From Pseudomonadota bacterium (GTDB lineage Bacteria > Pseudomonadota > Gammaproteobacteria > Woeseiales > Woeseiaceae), in NCBI GenBank assembly GCA_027295475.1, contig JAPUKV010000204.1:1-16518 (forward strand): a stretch of DNA of 16,518 nucleotides, read 5' to 3'. The notes under the pieces were generated by a model, which saw only the letters and a list, made by a program, of their open reading frames with translations, was not told the DNA's origin and ran no database searches. Both the position numbers and the translations under genes were made by a program. Shown here in pieces: positions 1-7,697 of the stretch (the stretch's first letter is position 1; each line of letters begins with the position of its first letter).

Positions 1-1418
1 AGATACCTGACATTACGAAGCAAGGCATTCAACAGCTGGCCGATACGTATGTCCGGCCTGCCGTCGTCGAGACCAGCATCGGCCATCATTTCCTCGGTGT
101 AATGCGCCCAACCCTCGCTGAACGTGTAGGCACCGAAGTGCTGTCCTATATTGTTCTTTGCACGATTGGCATGCAGGAATTGCAAAAAATGTCCCGGCCA
201 GACTTCGTGCACCGACGTAAACAACAAATCTGACTCGCCGGGGATGTAAGCAAGCTGATCTTCTTCCGACCAGCTCGGGTCCGGCGGTGCGATGTAATAA
301 ACGGACGGCAAGCCGACCTCGTATGGGCCCGGAATTCTTATATAAGCGGAATTTGTCCGGCGATGCGGCGGCGCCTCATCGACCAGCGCTTCTTCTGTTC
401 CAGGAATCGTGACGAGTTCTTGTTCTTCGAGGAACTTGCGTAATCCAGGAAGCTGGGCGCGGGCACCAGCAACGGGCCCACCCTCGGGTTTTTTGTCCTG
501 GACTCCCCGCACACACTCCGGAATGCCCTTACCCGGCGCGAACTCGGCGCACGCCTCATTCAGTATCGCCAGGTTACGCTCAAGGTCCCGTTCGCCTGCA
601 GCTTTGAGGTCTGCCAGCGTGATTTCCACGCCTTCGGCAGCCCGCAGCATCTCCAGGAAGCGCTCTGCGCCGAGGGCGAAATCATCATGAGCAGTCTCAC
701 GCAGGCCTTCGAGCCACTCGACAGTTTGTTTTATTGAATCGACCGCTGCCGTATTTGCTGCGGCAAACTCTGCCTGAAGTGATTCGTCCGCAACACTTGC
801 AAAGATCTCCGGGACCGTGGTTTCCAAATATCCAACCAGACCGCCGAATCTAGCGAGGCTCATCTCAATGAACGGCGCTGCCAGTGGTGGCTGCAAATTC
901 GACTGCATCGTTTCGAAATAAGCTGGAAATTGCGCGACGTACTGTGTGTAACCGCGCATCCGAACGTCCAATGGTGCGTATTCACGATCCAGATAGACGC
1001 TGAACCCGAGCTGGCCAACATAAACAGCCGGATTTCTGGACATATAGTCAGCCGTCTCGAAATAGAATTCCTCTTCATTCATCGACACCACGAGATAGTC
1101 GCGCTCGAATGCCTCCATTCCGTCGAGATCGTCGTACATTTTCGCGTCGCTACGTGTTTTCTTGACCCACGCAAGATATTCGGCGACCGATTCGGGGCTC
1201 AGGTCGCTAATCTGGCCATCATACTGGTGTAGCCCTGCACTAACTGCTCGCTCTGGTCTTTGACGGTAGTATTCGGCAACCGCCATCGTCGCGAACTCGG
1301 CCCATGGCGGCCTGGCCGTATCGGTGACGGCGGCCGGTCCGATCTGGTCCTGACCGCAGGCAAACAAGCCAGTGATCGACAACAGCAGTAACGCTGCGTA
1401 TCTCGCATAAATGGTCAT
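1..1418 (-). CDS. DUF885 family lipoprotein metallopeptidase, C-terminus cut off by the window edge
   Basis: This is a predicted zinc-dependent peptidase of the DUF885 family, anchored in the cell envelope. I translated it directly: the frame is open from an ATG at 1418 to base 1 (472 full codons). The start is supported by AGGAAA about 8 bases upstream. The N-terminus is a lipoprotein signal with lipobox LFAC (Cys21). The family signature HEVWPGH lies at residues 404-410 (HExxPGH), and the downstream EGW at 435-437 probably supplies a third metal ligand; both are typical of DUF885. Family members are about 600 residues, so roughly the last 100-130 are missing from view. It lies 38 bases downstream of the DPP III-like gene on the same strand, so the two are probably co-transcribed as an envelope peptide-degrading pair. 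The exact substrate cannot be deduced. Confidence 0.9.
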   Translation of the reverse strand, partial: MTIYARYAALLLLSITGLFACGQDQIGPAAVTDTARPPWAEFATMAVAEYYRQRPERAVSAGLHQYDGQISDLSPESVAEYLAWVKKTRSDAKMYDDLDGMEAFERDYLVVSMNEEEFYFETADYMSRNPAVYVGQLGFSVYLDREYAPLDVRMRGYTQYVAQFPAYFETMQSNLQPPLAAPFIEMSLARFGGLVGYLETTVPEIFASVADESLQAEFAAANTAAVDSIKQTVEWLEGLRETAHDDFALGAERFLEMLRAAEGVEITLADLKAAGERDLERNLAILNEACAEFAPGKGIPECVRGVQDKKPEGGPVAGARAQLPGLRKFLEEQELVTIPGTEEALVDEAPPHRRTNSAYIRIPGPYEVGLPSVYYIAPPDPSWSEEDQLAYIPGESDLLFTSVHEVWPGHFLQFLHANRAKNNIGQHFGAYTFSEGWAHYTEEMMADAGLDDGRPDIRIGQLLNALLRNVRY

Positions 1419-1456
1419 GTGTGGTTTCCTGTCTTTGTTTTTGTGAAAATGCGGCT

Positions 1457-3142
1457 TTAGTCGAGCCCGAGTTCCGCAACACCCATATTGAATACGATAT
1501 CGACGGGAATGTTCGCGTGCGTCAACCTGTCGAGGCCGCTTTGCAACTCCTCGGAAATGACACCTTTCGTGGCCATTAGTTCAGAAGCACCTTCATAGTC
1601 GCCGTTGCCCTGCAGAGTCAGCAACAGCTCCGATAGCGCCGCCATCGCATCCTGCATACGATCGTAATCGACCCTGTACCTGCCGGTTTCCGCGTCACGT
1701 ATGAATGCGCCGCGCTCTGCAAAAAAATTGAATCGAACCATGTTCGCCCTGCCGTGCGCACTGCTGGCCCCGAAACGAATCGAGCGAAAAATGCTGGCCA
1801 GAAATGTAACGTAGTTATCCCGCAAATCAATCTCGCCGAGTTCACCGGCCTCATGCAGCTTGGTGATCATATAGAGGCCGAGCACGTCTGCTTTGCCCTC
1901 CTCCATGCCGGAATAAACATCCCGCAATGCTTCTCTCACGGTTCCCTTGCCGTTGATCGTGTTCTTGATGCCAAGCCCGTGCGCCACTTCGTGAAACATC
2001 GTGTTGGCGAAGAAGGCATCGAAATTGACATGCTGGCGTTGAGACTCATCGATCAGCACGTCTGCGATAGGAGCCAGAATCTTCTCGAACTTGGCTTGAA
2101 TCGCATTCTTGAGTTGCAGTCGGCGCGTGCCTTTTTGCAACTGCACCTCTTCATCATTGGGCAGGTTGATCGCAATCGTTTTGGAGCCGGCGTTACTGTG
2201 ACCGGCGTAATAAACGACGTCGTAGGCGTTCAGATCCGAATCGGTGCCCGGTGTTTCCTGTTTGTATGCGTCGGGGACGGGCAGCCCGCGTTGCAGTTTC
2301 GGCAGGAAATCCGCGAACTTGCCCAGGCGCTCACTCCAGTCCCGGTCTTTAATCAGTACATAGGACTCGTAGGCAGCCTTATAACCGAACATCCGGTCTT
2401 CGTAAACCTCGATGGCCCCGATAACAACGTCGATCGGATTGGTCTTTACATCCATCCATGCCAGGTCGCTTGTCTGATAGTCGTCGCTAATCAATGTATC
2501 CGCCCTGAGCCTGAGATAGTTCGCGAAACCCTCGTGATCTGCGAGAACTGCGGCCTGCCGCAGAAGTGCTGCTGCCCGACCCAGCTCGTCCTCATAGGCT
2601 TCGTGAAAGGGCACGACGGTGAGCGCACCCCCGGCATCCCGGCGCAAGAACGTGTAAAGGTCCTCCTTGCCCGGCAGATCCGCAGCCTCGAACTCTTCCT
2701 TGCTCATATCGTAGGGATAGAAATTCGCGCCCAGCGGTTTGTCGCCGGCCCCATCCATAAATGGCTTCTCATCGTCCAGCCGGTCCCAGGGCCCGTAATT
2801 GAGTTCGGCGAAATGCCGTACTTCGTCGACACCAATTGACGCAAGCCATTGCTGATAATCGTCCCCGTAGGCCTGACGCCAGAACAGGTCATCCATGATC
2901 TGCGACGCTTCGATCAGTATTCCGATCATTTTGCGTTGGTTATCGCTTAAATAAGACAGGTCGCTCGTCAGGGTGAACTCGGCATAAACGTCCGGGCGCG
3001 GTGCGACCTGAGCTTTAGAGCCCGCAACGGTCGGTCTGGCATTCACTGCCGGGCTTTCCGCCGTTTCGGGCACGCAACCGGCCATCAGGCCTGACAATAA
3101 GAAAATTACGCCAGAAAGGCGCAATGCGAAGGATGCTCGCAC
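1457..3142 (-). CDS. Dipeptidyl-peptidase III-like (M49) zinc lipoprotein with pentapeptide HEVAH motif
   Basis: The 561-residue product resembles the M49 (dipeptidyl-peptidase III) family, which removes dipeptides from the N-termini of short peptides. Visible motifs are HEVAH at 384-388 (zinc ligands His384 and His388, catalytic Glu385) and EEGKAD at 414-419, the equivalent of the family's EECRAD, whose second Glu is the third ligand. Classical DPP III has six-residue HEXXGH; here it is a five-residue HEXXH, as described for the Caldithrix abyssi enzyme, which is also of this shorter length. The start is GTG at 3142, with GGGGA about 7 bases upstream. The N-terminus is a lipoprotein signal ending MAGC (Cys23), so it is probably tethered outside the cytoplasm, unlike the cytosolic enzymes of animals. 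It heads a likely two-gene unit with the DUF885 peptidase 38 bases downstream. Peptidase activity is inferred, not shown. Confidence 0.85.
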   Translation of the reverse strand: MRASFALRLSGVIFLLSGLMAGCVPETAESPAVNARPTVAGSKAQVAPRPDVYAEFTLTSDLSYLSDNQRKMIGILIEASQIMDDLFWRQAYGDDYQQWLASIGVDEVRHFAELNYGPWDRLDDEKPFMDGAGDKPLGANFYPYDMSKEEFEAADLPGKEDLYTFLRRDAGGALTVVPFHEAYEDELGRAAALLRQAAVLADHEGFANYLRLRADTLISDDYQTSDLAWMDVKTNPIDVVIGAIEVYEDRMFGYKAAYESYVLIKDRDWSERLGKFADFLPKLQRGLPVPDAYKQETPGTDSDLNAYDVVYYAGHSNAGSKTIAINLPNDEEVQLQKGTRRLQLKNAIQAKFEKILAPIADVLIDESQRQHVNFDAFFANTMFHEVAHGLGIKNTINGKGTVREALRDVYSGMEEGKADVLGLYMITKLHEAGELGEIDLRDNYVTFLASIFRSIRFGASSAHGRANMVRFNFFAERGAFIRDAETGRYRVDYDRMQDAMAALSELLLTLQGNGDYEGASELMATKGVISEELQSGLDRLTHANIPVDIVFNMGVAELGLD

Positions 3143-3435
3143 GATGTTTCCCCAACCGGGTTAAATTGAACCGGTGATTATCGCACAGCTTGAGCCACTG
3201 CCTGGAAGTCGTGACACCGATCTCCCATCACGTTCGGCACATCGGCTGACGGCCCTGCCACTGAGGCTTAAACATTATAATGAACAATGCGTTTTTACAC
3301 AGCCTCGGCCATAAGCAGAAGTTCAATCAACCTAAATGTTGCTGCGCTTTCGCGCAACGGGCTCTCGGAAAGCCTCTATCGAAGCCCCGAGTGACAGTCG
3401 CTAATCTGATCCGGTTCTCTTCAAACAGGATCGGA

Positions 3436-3809
3436 ATGCACTCACAAAAGAAACGCCTTGCCCGTGAACGGTTAACCATGAGCAAGATGATCGGCATCTA
3501 TTGCTCCGCTCACCGTGACAGTTCCGGGGACATCCTGTGCGCAGCGTGTCGGAATTTCAAAATTATACTGAGCTGCGGCTGCACAAATGTCCCTATGGAG
3601 AAGACAAGCCAACTTGCACCAACTGTCCTGTTCAATGCTATAAGCCGGCTCGAAGGGCTCACGCCAGGGTAATCATGCGATACGCCGGTCCCAAGATGCT
3701 GCTGCGCCACCCGCTACTCGCTATTGCCCACCAGCTGGATGGCTTCCGCAAGGCCAGGCACCCACGTGAGTTTACGCGCGAGCAAAGACTGCATTCCCGA
3801 AAGGAATGA
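3436..3809 (+). pseudogene. ygbA: YgbA-like protein (nitrous oxide-stimulated promoter family), interrupted by a frameshift
   Basis: The gene matches the small YgbA family (Pfam name: nitrous oxide-stimulated promoter), known in enterics as an NO-responsive member of the NsrR regulon; its biochemical function was long unknown. The reading starts at ATG 3436 behind AGGA (5-base spacer) and contains MIGIYCSAH and LCAAC. Near 3551 the homology moves into another frame, which carries the rest of the family pattern: HKCPYGEDKPTC, CTNCPVQCYKP and MRYAGPKMLLRHP, ending at the TGA at 3807-3809. Inserting one base (most simply a G in the GG at 3551-3552) restores one continuous protein of about 124 residues with all its cysteines. 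The change is therefore a single-base deletion, either a real inactivation or a sequencing error. The downstream frame is otherwise undamaged, which favours a recent event or an error. No NsrR site was recognised upstream. Confidence 0.82.
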
Positions 3810-4113
3810 CAAGAGACCATCACCTGTGTATTACACACAACGAGGAAGTACGATAATAGCCGGAGTATCGTATTAGCTAACTGACCACTCTTGAGTATGA
3901 AGCGACCAGTCAATTAACCATAAAGCCGGCCTGGTGACAGGCAGAAAACGCGCAATAATAACCATTCGCAATAACCTGATCCAAGCACCAAGTAAATCAG
4001 ACCTGGCTGATATGCTGGACGATCACCCATTGAGGCAGCGGCGAAAAAGGTCGTCGCAAACGGGGAACGCGGGACAATGGGCGGGGTTGGAGGTAAATGG
4101 AGGCAGAGTCTGT
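3810..4113 (+). other. Intergenic stretch with two small palindromes
   Basis: There is no convincing gene in these 304 bases. Two perfect inverted repeats are visible: TGTGTA-T-TACACA at 3825-3837, which looks like a dimeric operator, and TACGATA (3849-3855) with TATCGTA (3866-3872) around a 10-base loop. Neither is followed by a T-run, so they are not ordinary intrinsic terminators. They may belong to the control region of the following MipA-like gene. An open frame continuing upstream of 4114 exists, but it has no family similarity and no ribosome binding site. Confidence 0.35.
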
Positions 4114-4974
4114 ATGAAACACTTGAGGGTCACGGTCTGCACGCTGTTGTGGCTTGCGGCGGCGCAGCTGCACGCAGAGGAAACCGCCGATGAGGATCTT
4201 CCGGGGCTCTGGGGGATCCGGCTGGTCGCCTTTGGACAGGACTTTCCCGCCTACCCTTCCTCGTCGGATCAGAATCTCACCATACTTCCATTACCTTACC
4301 CGGTGTACCGTGGCAAAATCCTGCGCTTCGGGGAGGATCTGGAGGACATTGCCAACAGCCGGATCCTCAACGGCGACCGCTTCAAGCTGTCTATCGGCCT
4401 GAACGCCAGCTTTCCCGAGGACAGCGACCAGCTGAGTGTCCGCACAGGTATGCCGGACCTGGACTTTCTCGTGGAGGCCGGTCCCGAGCTCAAGATTGCA
4501 CTGAAGGGCGGACCGGACGAAGACCGGGAACTCAAACTGTCGTTGCAGGTACGCGCGGCCGTATCGCTCGACGGTCTGGATGCAACGGGTCGCGGTTTCG
4601 TATTCAACCCGGAGCTGGAGTACCTGGCCCGGGACCTGCTGGGTCCGCGTACTGAGCTGCGTTTTCGAGTGGCGCCGGCCTGGGCGAACCGCAACTATAT
4701 GAATTTCTTCTACGGTGTGGCGCCAGAATTCGCCACACCGACCCGGCCGCAGTTCGACGCTTTTTCCGGCTATCTGAATACCGAGTTTCTGGTGGGTCTG
4801 AACCGACAGATCACCGACCGGCTTGAGTTTCGCGGTTCCGTTCGTCTGTGGGTGAACAAGGGCGCCGCCAACGACGCAAGCCCCCTGTATCAGCGGGACT
4901 ACGACCGCGGGATACGTCTCGCCCTGTTCTGGACCGCCTGGGAATCGAAGCGACGGGCAGCCACTAAAGACTGA
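4114..4974 (+). CDS. MipA/OmpV family outer-membrane protein
   Basis: The 286-residue product is recognised as a MipA/OmpV family beta-barrel. The family includes E. coli MipA, a scaffold linking the murein hydrolase MltA with a peptidoglycan synthase, and OmpV porin-like proteins. Evidence is the opening WGI...FPAYPSSSDQN, the LPLPYPVYRGK stretch, the GMPDLDFLVEAGPEL segment typical of the family around residues 111-125, and the amphipathic alternating pattern to the C-terminus. A Sec signal peptide is present, with likely cleavage after Ala21 (AQLHA). The ATG at 4114 is preferred over longer in-frame options because it has GGAGG at 4099-4103 and begins the signal peptide. It converges with the Ig/fibronectin protein, 112 bases apart. 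MltA binding itself cannot be inferred from sequence. Confidence 0.85.
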   Translation: MKHLRVTVCTLLWLAAAQLHAEETADEDLPGLWGIRLVAFGQDFPAYPSSSDQNLTILPLPYPVYRGKILRFGEDLEDIANSRILNGDRFKLSIGLNASFPEDSDQLSVRTGMPDLDFLVEAGPELKIALKGGPDEDRELKLSLQVRAAVSLDGLDATGRGFVFNPELEYLARDLLGPRTELRFRVAPAWANRNYMNFFYGVAPEFATPTRPQFDAFSGYLNTEFLVGLNRQITDRLEFRGSVRLWVNKGAANDASPLYQRDYDRGIRLALFWTAWESKRRAATKD

Positions 4975-5086
4975 CCTGCCACGCCTGAGTGCAAAGCCGA
5001 CGCCCAACAGAATTCTTGCGGCAACCAGTTGAATCCGCAGCCAATAGCGGCCATTCTTATTTTGCCGGCCGGCAGGCTCGTGCTGA

Positions 5087-5782
5087 TCAGCGGGTGTCGC
5101 CAATCAGCTGGTTAGACAAGTCGCTTTCCTGGCCCCGCTCGTTCACAGACGTCATGGCGAAGTACCAGGTGTTGGGGGTGAGTTCTTCGACGACATAGGT
5201 TGTCAGGCCCGGATTCGGCAACTTGATGAGATCGCTCAGGTCTGCCGGGTCGACGCCGTAGTAAATACGATAGCCTGCAAGGTCGGTAAGCGGGGTGCCA
5301 TCGGTATTTTCCGTGGGTGGCTGCCATTGGAGCGTCACTGAGGCCAGAGTCGTCGACACCACATCGATGTCGAAGGCCGACAGCTCAGCAGTAGCGAGAC
5401 CGTCGCTTACCGCTATCTGAATGGCGCTGTAGCGGCCCACGTCCGCCGCGCCAGGCGTGCCATAGAGCGCACCGGTGGTGGGATCAAACTCAGCCCAGCC
5501 GGGTCTGTTGTTGATTGCAAAGGTCAAGGTGTCGCCATTCGGATCCGCAGCGCTGGGCACGAATTCGTAGAACGAATTCTCGAGTACCACGCCATCGGGT
5601 GTCCCGGAGAGAGACGGCGGAGAGTTTTCCTTGTTCTTTTTGAGCTTACCCAACGCTTTGCCGCTCCCGGAACCCACTTCTTTTTTGGGTTTTGCTGATA
5701 TGTCCGGGCTAATGGCGAAGTTCACGACAAACAGCAGCACAGCGGGGAGGCACAAGAGGTGAAATCGAGTTCGGCCGGTCAT
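5087..5782 (-). CDS. Secreted protein with putative Ig-like domain and fibronectin type III domain
   Basis: The 231-residue product starts at ATG 5782 with GGAG nine bases upstream. Residues 1-30 form a signal peptide (likely cleavage after ISA). A Lys/Gly-rich basic linker follows at about 31-53. Residues 54-143 look like a putative Ig/cadherin-like fold (PPSLSGTP, DPNGDTLTF, FDPTTGALYGTPG, AVSDG), and residues 146-231 are a fibronectin type III domain (LQWQPPTENTDG, YRIYYGVDP, YFAMTSVNERGQESDLSN). No enzymatic domain, sortase or PEP-CTERM signal is seen. Such domain pairs occur in extracellular binding or matrix proteins; adhesion is my inference. The leader carries a c-di-GMP-I riboswitch (5905-5990), which fits a surface or biofilm role since c-di-GMP controls the switch between motility and attachment. 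The protein is small and may be a stand-alone matrix component. Confidence 0.8.
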   Translation of the reverse strand: MTGRTRFHLLCLPAVLLFVVNFAISPDISAKPKKEVGSGSGKALGKLKKNKENSPPSLSGTPDGVVLENSFYEFVPSAADPNGDTLTFAINNRPGWAEFDPTTGALYGTPGAADVGRYSAIQIAVSDGLATAELSAFDIDVVSTTLASVTLQWQPPTENTDGTPLTDLAGYRIYYGVDPADLSDLIKLPNPGLTTYVVEELTPNTWYFAMTSVNERGQESDLSNQLIGDTR

Positions 5783-5904
5783 AGGTCACTCCGTCGAAAT
5801 TCCTGGGAAAGCCCTTAAGCTAATGTCGGGCAATGCGACCAGAACTCTCGACCGGCGATCACACCGGATCGGCCGAACATACAGATACGCTCGGCGTTGG
5901 TTGT

Positions 5905-5990
5905 GGCAGCCCCGCTGTCCTAGGCTTGCGCCCTTAGACCGGTGGCTTTGCGTCCCTGTCTTTCGACAGGTTTGCCCTTGTCAGCACGGA
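5905..5990 (-). promoter_or_regulatory. Cyclic-di-GMP-I (GEMM-I) riboswitch
   Basis: On the minus strand the leader reads AGGGCAAACC, a short stem closed by a GAAA tetraloop (CCUGUCGAAAGACAGG), then GGACGCAAAGCC, CCGGUCUAAG, a hairpin ending CCUAGG, then ACAGCGGGGCUGCC. These match the conserved blocks of GEMM-I aptamers such as Vibrio cholerae Vc2 in the same order: P1b with GNRA tetraloop, the CUAA...UAGG receptor arm and AGCGGGG. The aptamer ends about 120 bases before the ATG of the Ig/fibronectin gene at 5782. No U-run terminator is evident between them, so regulation may act on translation or on a terminator I do not recognise. Whether ligand turns expression on or off cannot be told. 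Confidence 0.9.
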
Positions 5991-6054
5991 TCAGGTTACC
6001 AAATGGGCGGAAGGGTGGTGCCACGGCTTGACGTAATTCCCCATAAGGATTTGG

Positions 6055-6076
6055 AACTGTGACCGAGTTCACAGTT
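6055..6076. promoter_or_regulatory. CRP/Vfr-type binding site (perfect palindrome)
   Basis: AACTGTGA (6055-6062), six bases, then TCACAGTT (6069-6076) form a perfect 8+8 inverted repeat. It contains TGTGA-N6-TCACA, the exact core of the CRP (cAMP receptor protein) consensus, with the flanking AA/TT also matching. Its centre (6065.5) is about 75 bases upstream of the 5' edge of the c-di-GMP riboswitch on the minus strand and about 190 bases upstream of the SRPBCC gene on the plus strand, so it could serve either. The first fits better with a class I-like activating position, but no clear -10/-35 was found. Confidence 0.72.
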
Positions 6077-6255
6077 TGCTGGCGAACAAGATCAGCAGGA
6101 ACAGGACACCCCATAGTCTGCTTTCGCCAAAAGCAGACATTGTTAAGTTCGACCGGTCTGTGTGTCCCGCGCTCCACGGGGAGGCTTTGGGGCTAGCGTT
6201 GGCGGTAACGCGGTGCCACACTTCCGACAAACCGACAGGAAAACCGGACCGTAGG

Positions 6256-7284
6256 ATGGGCCTTCTCAAGAAGTTTCTCTATTCGATCGGCGCGCTGATT
6301 TTGGGGCTCGCCGTGATCGGTCTTTTTCTGCCGTCGCGGGCTCAAATCGAACGAAGCATCACAATCGATGCGAGCCGGGCGACCGTGTTCGCGCTGTTGA
6401 ACGACTTCCATCAAGTCAATAAATGGTCACACTGGATCGAGGCAGATGCGAACGCCAGAATCGATATTTCTGGCCCCAGGCGTGGCGTGGGCGCCACCGT
6501 CGTATGGGACGGCAACATAGTCGGCCAGGGCAGCCAGGTGATCACCGAGAGCGTGCCGTTCGAGCGGATAGTCACTGCGCTGGACTTCGGCGATCAGGGC
6601 GAGGCCAACGCTGTTTTCGATCTGAGCGAGACAGCTGACGGTACGGAAGTCGTTTGGACTTTCGACAGGGAATTCGGATTCAATCTGATCGGTCGCTATT
6701 TCGGGCTCATGCTCGGCGGCATTGTCGGCGAGGATTATGAGAAGGGCCTTGCGAGCCTCAAATCGATGGCCGAGGGCCTGCCCAGGGCAGATTTCAGCGA
6801 CGTGGAAATGGAGCATGTTGTCGTCGAAGCCATCGATATTGCCTACTTACCGACCACCAGCATCCTGGAGGCCACGGCGATATCGGATGCGATGGGCAAA
6901 GCCTATTTCGATATCCTTGGCTTCATCGATGAATACGATATGCAGGAGGCCGGCGCGCCGATATCGATAAGCAGGGCATTCAGCGGCTCTGAAATAAGGT
7001 TCGATGCCGCAATTCCTGTTCGCGGGATCGAGGCAAGCACGCCGCGAAGCGGACACTCCGTCAAGCTTGGGAAAACCTTTGAGGGTCCCGTCGTCCGCGC
7101 AAAGCACATCGGCTCATACCGAGAGCTCAGCCAGACCCACGACAAGATAGCCGCCTATCTCGCGGCGCTCGGCATCGAGAGGAATGGCGATGCCTGGGAG
7201 TCATATGTCAGCGATCCGACACGGACCGATGAAGGCGAGCTTTTGACGTATGTCTATTACCCGATCGTGGTAGAGGATTTTTGA
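6256..7284 (+). CDS. Membrane-anchored SRPBCC (polyketide cyclase-like) plus GyrI-like ligand-binding protein
   Basis: The 342-residue product begins at ATG 6256, where an N-terminal transmembrane helix starts (about residues 9-25, GALILGLAVIGLFL). Two domains follow. An SRPBCC/START-like hydrophobic-pocket fold covers about residues 30-175 (IERSITIDASRATVFALLNDF, VNKWSHW). A GyrI-like or AraC effector-binding domain covers about 188-340 (VVVEAIDIAYLP, FDAAIPVRGIEAS, HIGSYRELSQTHDKIAAYL). This pairing is seen in many bacterial proteins of unknown ligand. With no DNA-binding domain it is unlikely to be a transcription factor; binding of a small hydrophobic molecule at the membrane is an inference. 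The frame is open for 60 codons further upstream, but that part looks non-coding. The ribosome site is poor (an AGGA 15 bases upstream). A CRP-type site lies about 190 bases upstream. Confidence 0.8.
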   Translation: MGLLKKFLYSIGALILGLAVIGLFLPSRAQIERSITIDASRATVFALLNDFHQVNKWSHWIEADANARIDISGPRRGVGATVVWDGNIVGQGSQVITESVPFERIVTALDFGDQGEANAVFDLSETADGTEVVWTFDREFGFNLIGRYFGLMLGGIVGEDYEKGLASLKSMAEGLPRADFSDVEMEHVVVEAIDIAYLPTTSILEATAISDAMGKAYFDILGFIDEYDMQEAGAPISISRAFSGSEIRFDAAIPVRGIEASTPRSGHSVKLGKTFEGPVVRAKHIGSYRELSQTHDKIAAYLAALGIERNGDAWESYVSDPTRTDEGELLTYVYYPIVVEDF

Positions 7285-7298
7285 GAGTAGAAAAACGA

Positions 7299-7325
7299 GA
7301 AATAGGGGGTCTGACCCCTTATTTC
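7299..7325 (-). terminator. GGGGTC palindrome, intrinsic terminator for the gene at 7326-7697 and REP-like element
   Basis: Arms 7299-7311 and 7313-7325 pair over 13 positions (one G-T wobble) around a single central base; the core is GGGGTCtGACCCC flanked by AAATA/TTATTT. On the minus strand it starts directly after the stop codon of the small unknown gene and is followed by TCGTTTTT, the layout of a rho-independent terminator. It also lies 14 bases after the SRPBCC stop and may act on both strands. The core resembles the element at 12543-12588. Confidence 0.65.
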
Positions 7326-7697
7326 CTAGTTTGTCTTGAGCACCAGCGTCGGACCCGAACGCCGTTCCTCGATCTGCAGAGGCAGCGTTGCCTGGCCGCT
7401 GTCGCTGTGGCGAATCATGTCACCGTACAGATCGACCATGAGCTGCGCGCATTGATTTGCCTCGTCAATCGACATTTTACGCACTGAGGCGCAGATCGGC
7501 CCTTCGCCGTTCAGCGGTACCACGCGGTGCATCAGGCTTGTGAGATCGGCGAAAGACTGCTTCACCGGTGCCGGCAGGTCGTCGTCTCTAACGGATGTCA
7601 GGTTGTCTTCGTAGGCTGATATAAGTCTTTGTTTAATGTGGCCATGTCCGGATAGCACAGAAACGGCAGCGAAAAATTTATCAACGTGGTAGGACAT
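7326..7697 (-). CDS. Small conserved-looking protein of unknown function
   Basis: The 123-residue product is not recognised as any family. ATG 7697 is preferred over GTG 7703 because GGAG lies five bases before the ATG, and none of the required spacing is available for the GTG. The protein is soluble, without signal peptide or membrane segment. It is acidic-to-neutral, with predicted helical stretches (HVDKFFAAVSVL, IDEANQCAQLMVDLYGDMI) and two cysteines (in GPICASV and NQCAQL). The context is downstream of ileS on the same strand, but separated by 269 bases, so it probably has its own promoter. A palindrome with a T-run follows its stop codon and likely ends the transcript. The even third-position pattern, the good ribosome site and the terminator support a real gene. 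Confidence 0.6.
   Translation of the reverse strand: MSYHVDKFFAAVSVLSGHGHIKQRLISAYEDNLTSVRDDDLPAPVKQSFADLTSLMHRVVPLNGEGPICASVRKMSIDEANQCAQLMVDLYGDMIRHSDSGQATLPLQIEERRSGPTLVLKTN

Noticed and set aside
1754..2839. 361-codon open frame on plus, opposite the DPP III-like gene
   Set aside because: It is a shadow of the clearly recognisable minus-strand peptidase; there is no ribosome site and no family motif.
3276..3281. Perfect TATAAT -10 hexamer upstream of the ygbA-like gene
   Set aside because: No acceptable -35 lies 16-18 bases upstream (the nearest, CTGACG, is 24 bases away), so it was not called a promoter.
3338..3358. Hairpin GTTGC-t-GCG...CGC-GCAAC upstream of the ygbA-like gene
   Set aside because: It is small, bulged, has no T-run, and no partner feature explains it.
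3934..4113. 60-codon upstream extension of the MipA-like frame
   Set aside because: The signal peptide and GGAGG both point to ATG 4114, and the extension is polar with no similarity.
4291..5103. 270-codon minus-strand frame opposite the MipA-like gene
   Set aside because: The plus strand carries a signal peptide, ribosome site and family motifs, whereas this frame has none.
6076..6255. 60-codon upstream extension of the SRPBCC frame
   Set aside because: The membrane anchor starts at ATG 6256; the extension begins in the CRP palindrome and shows no protein-like pattern.
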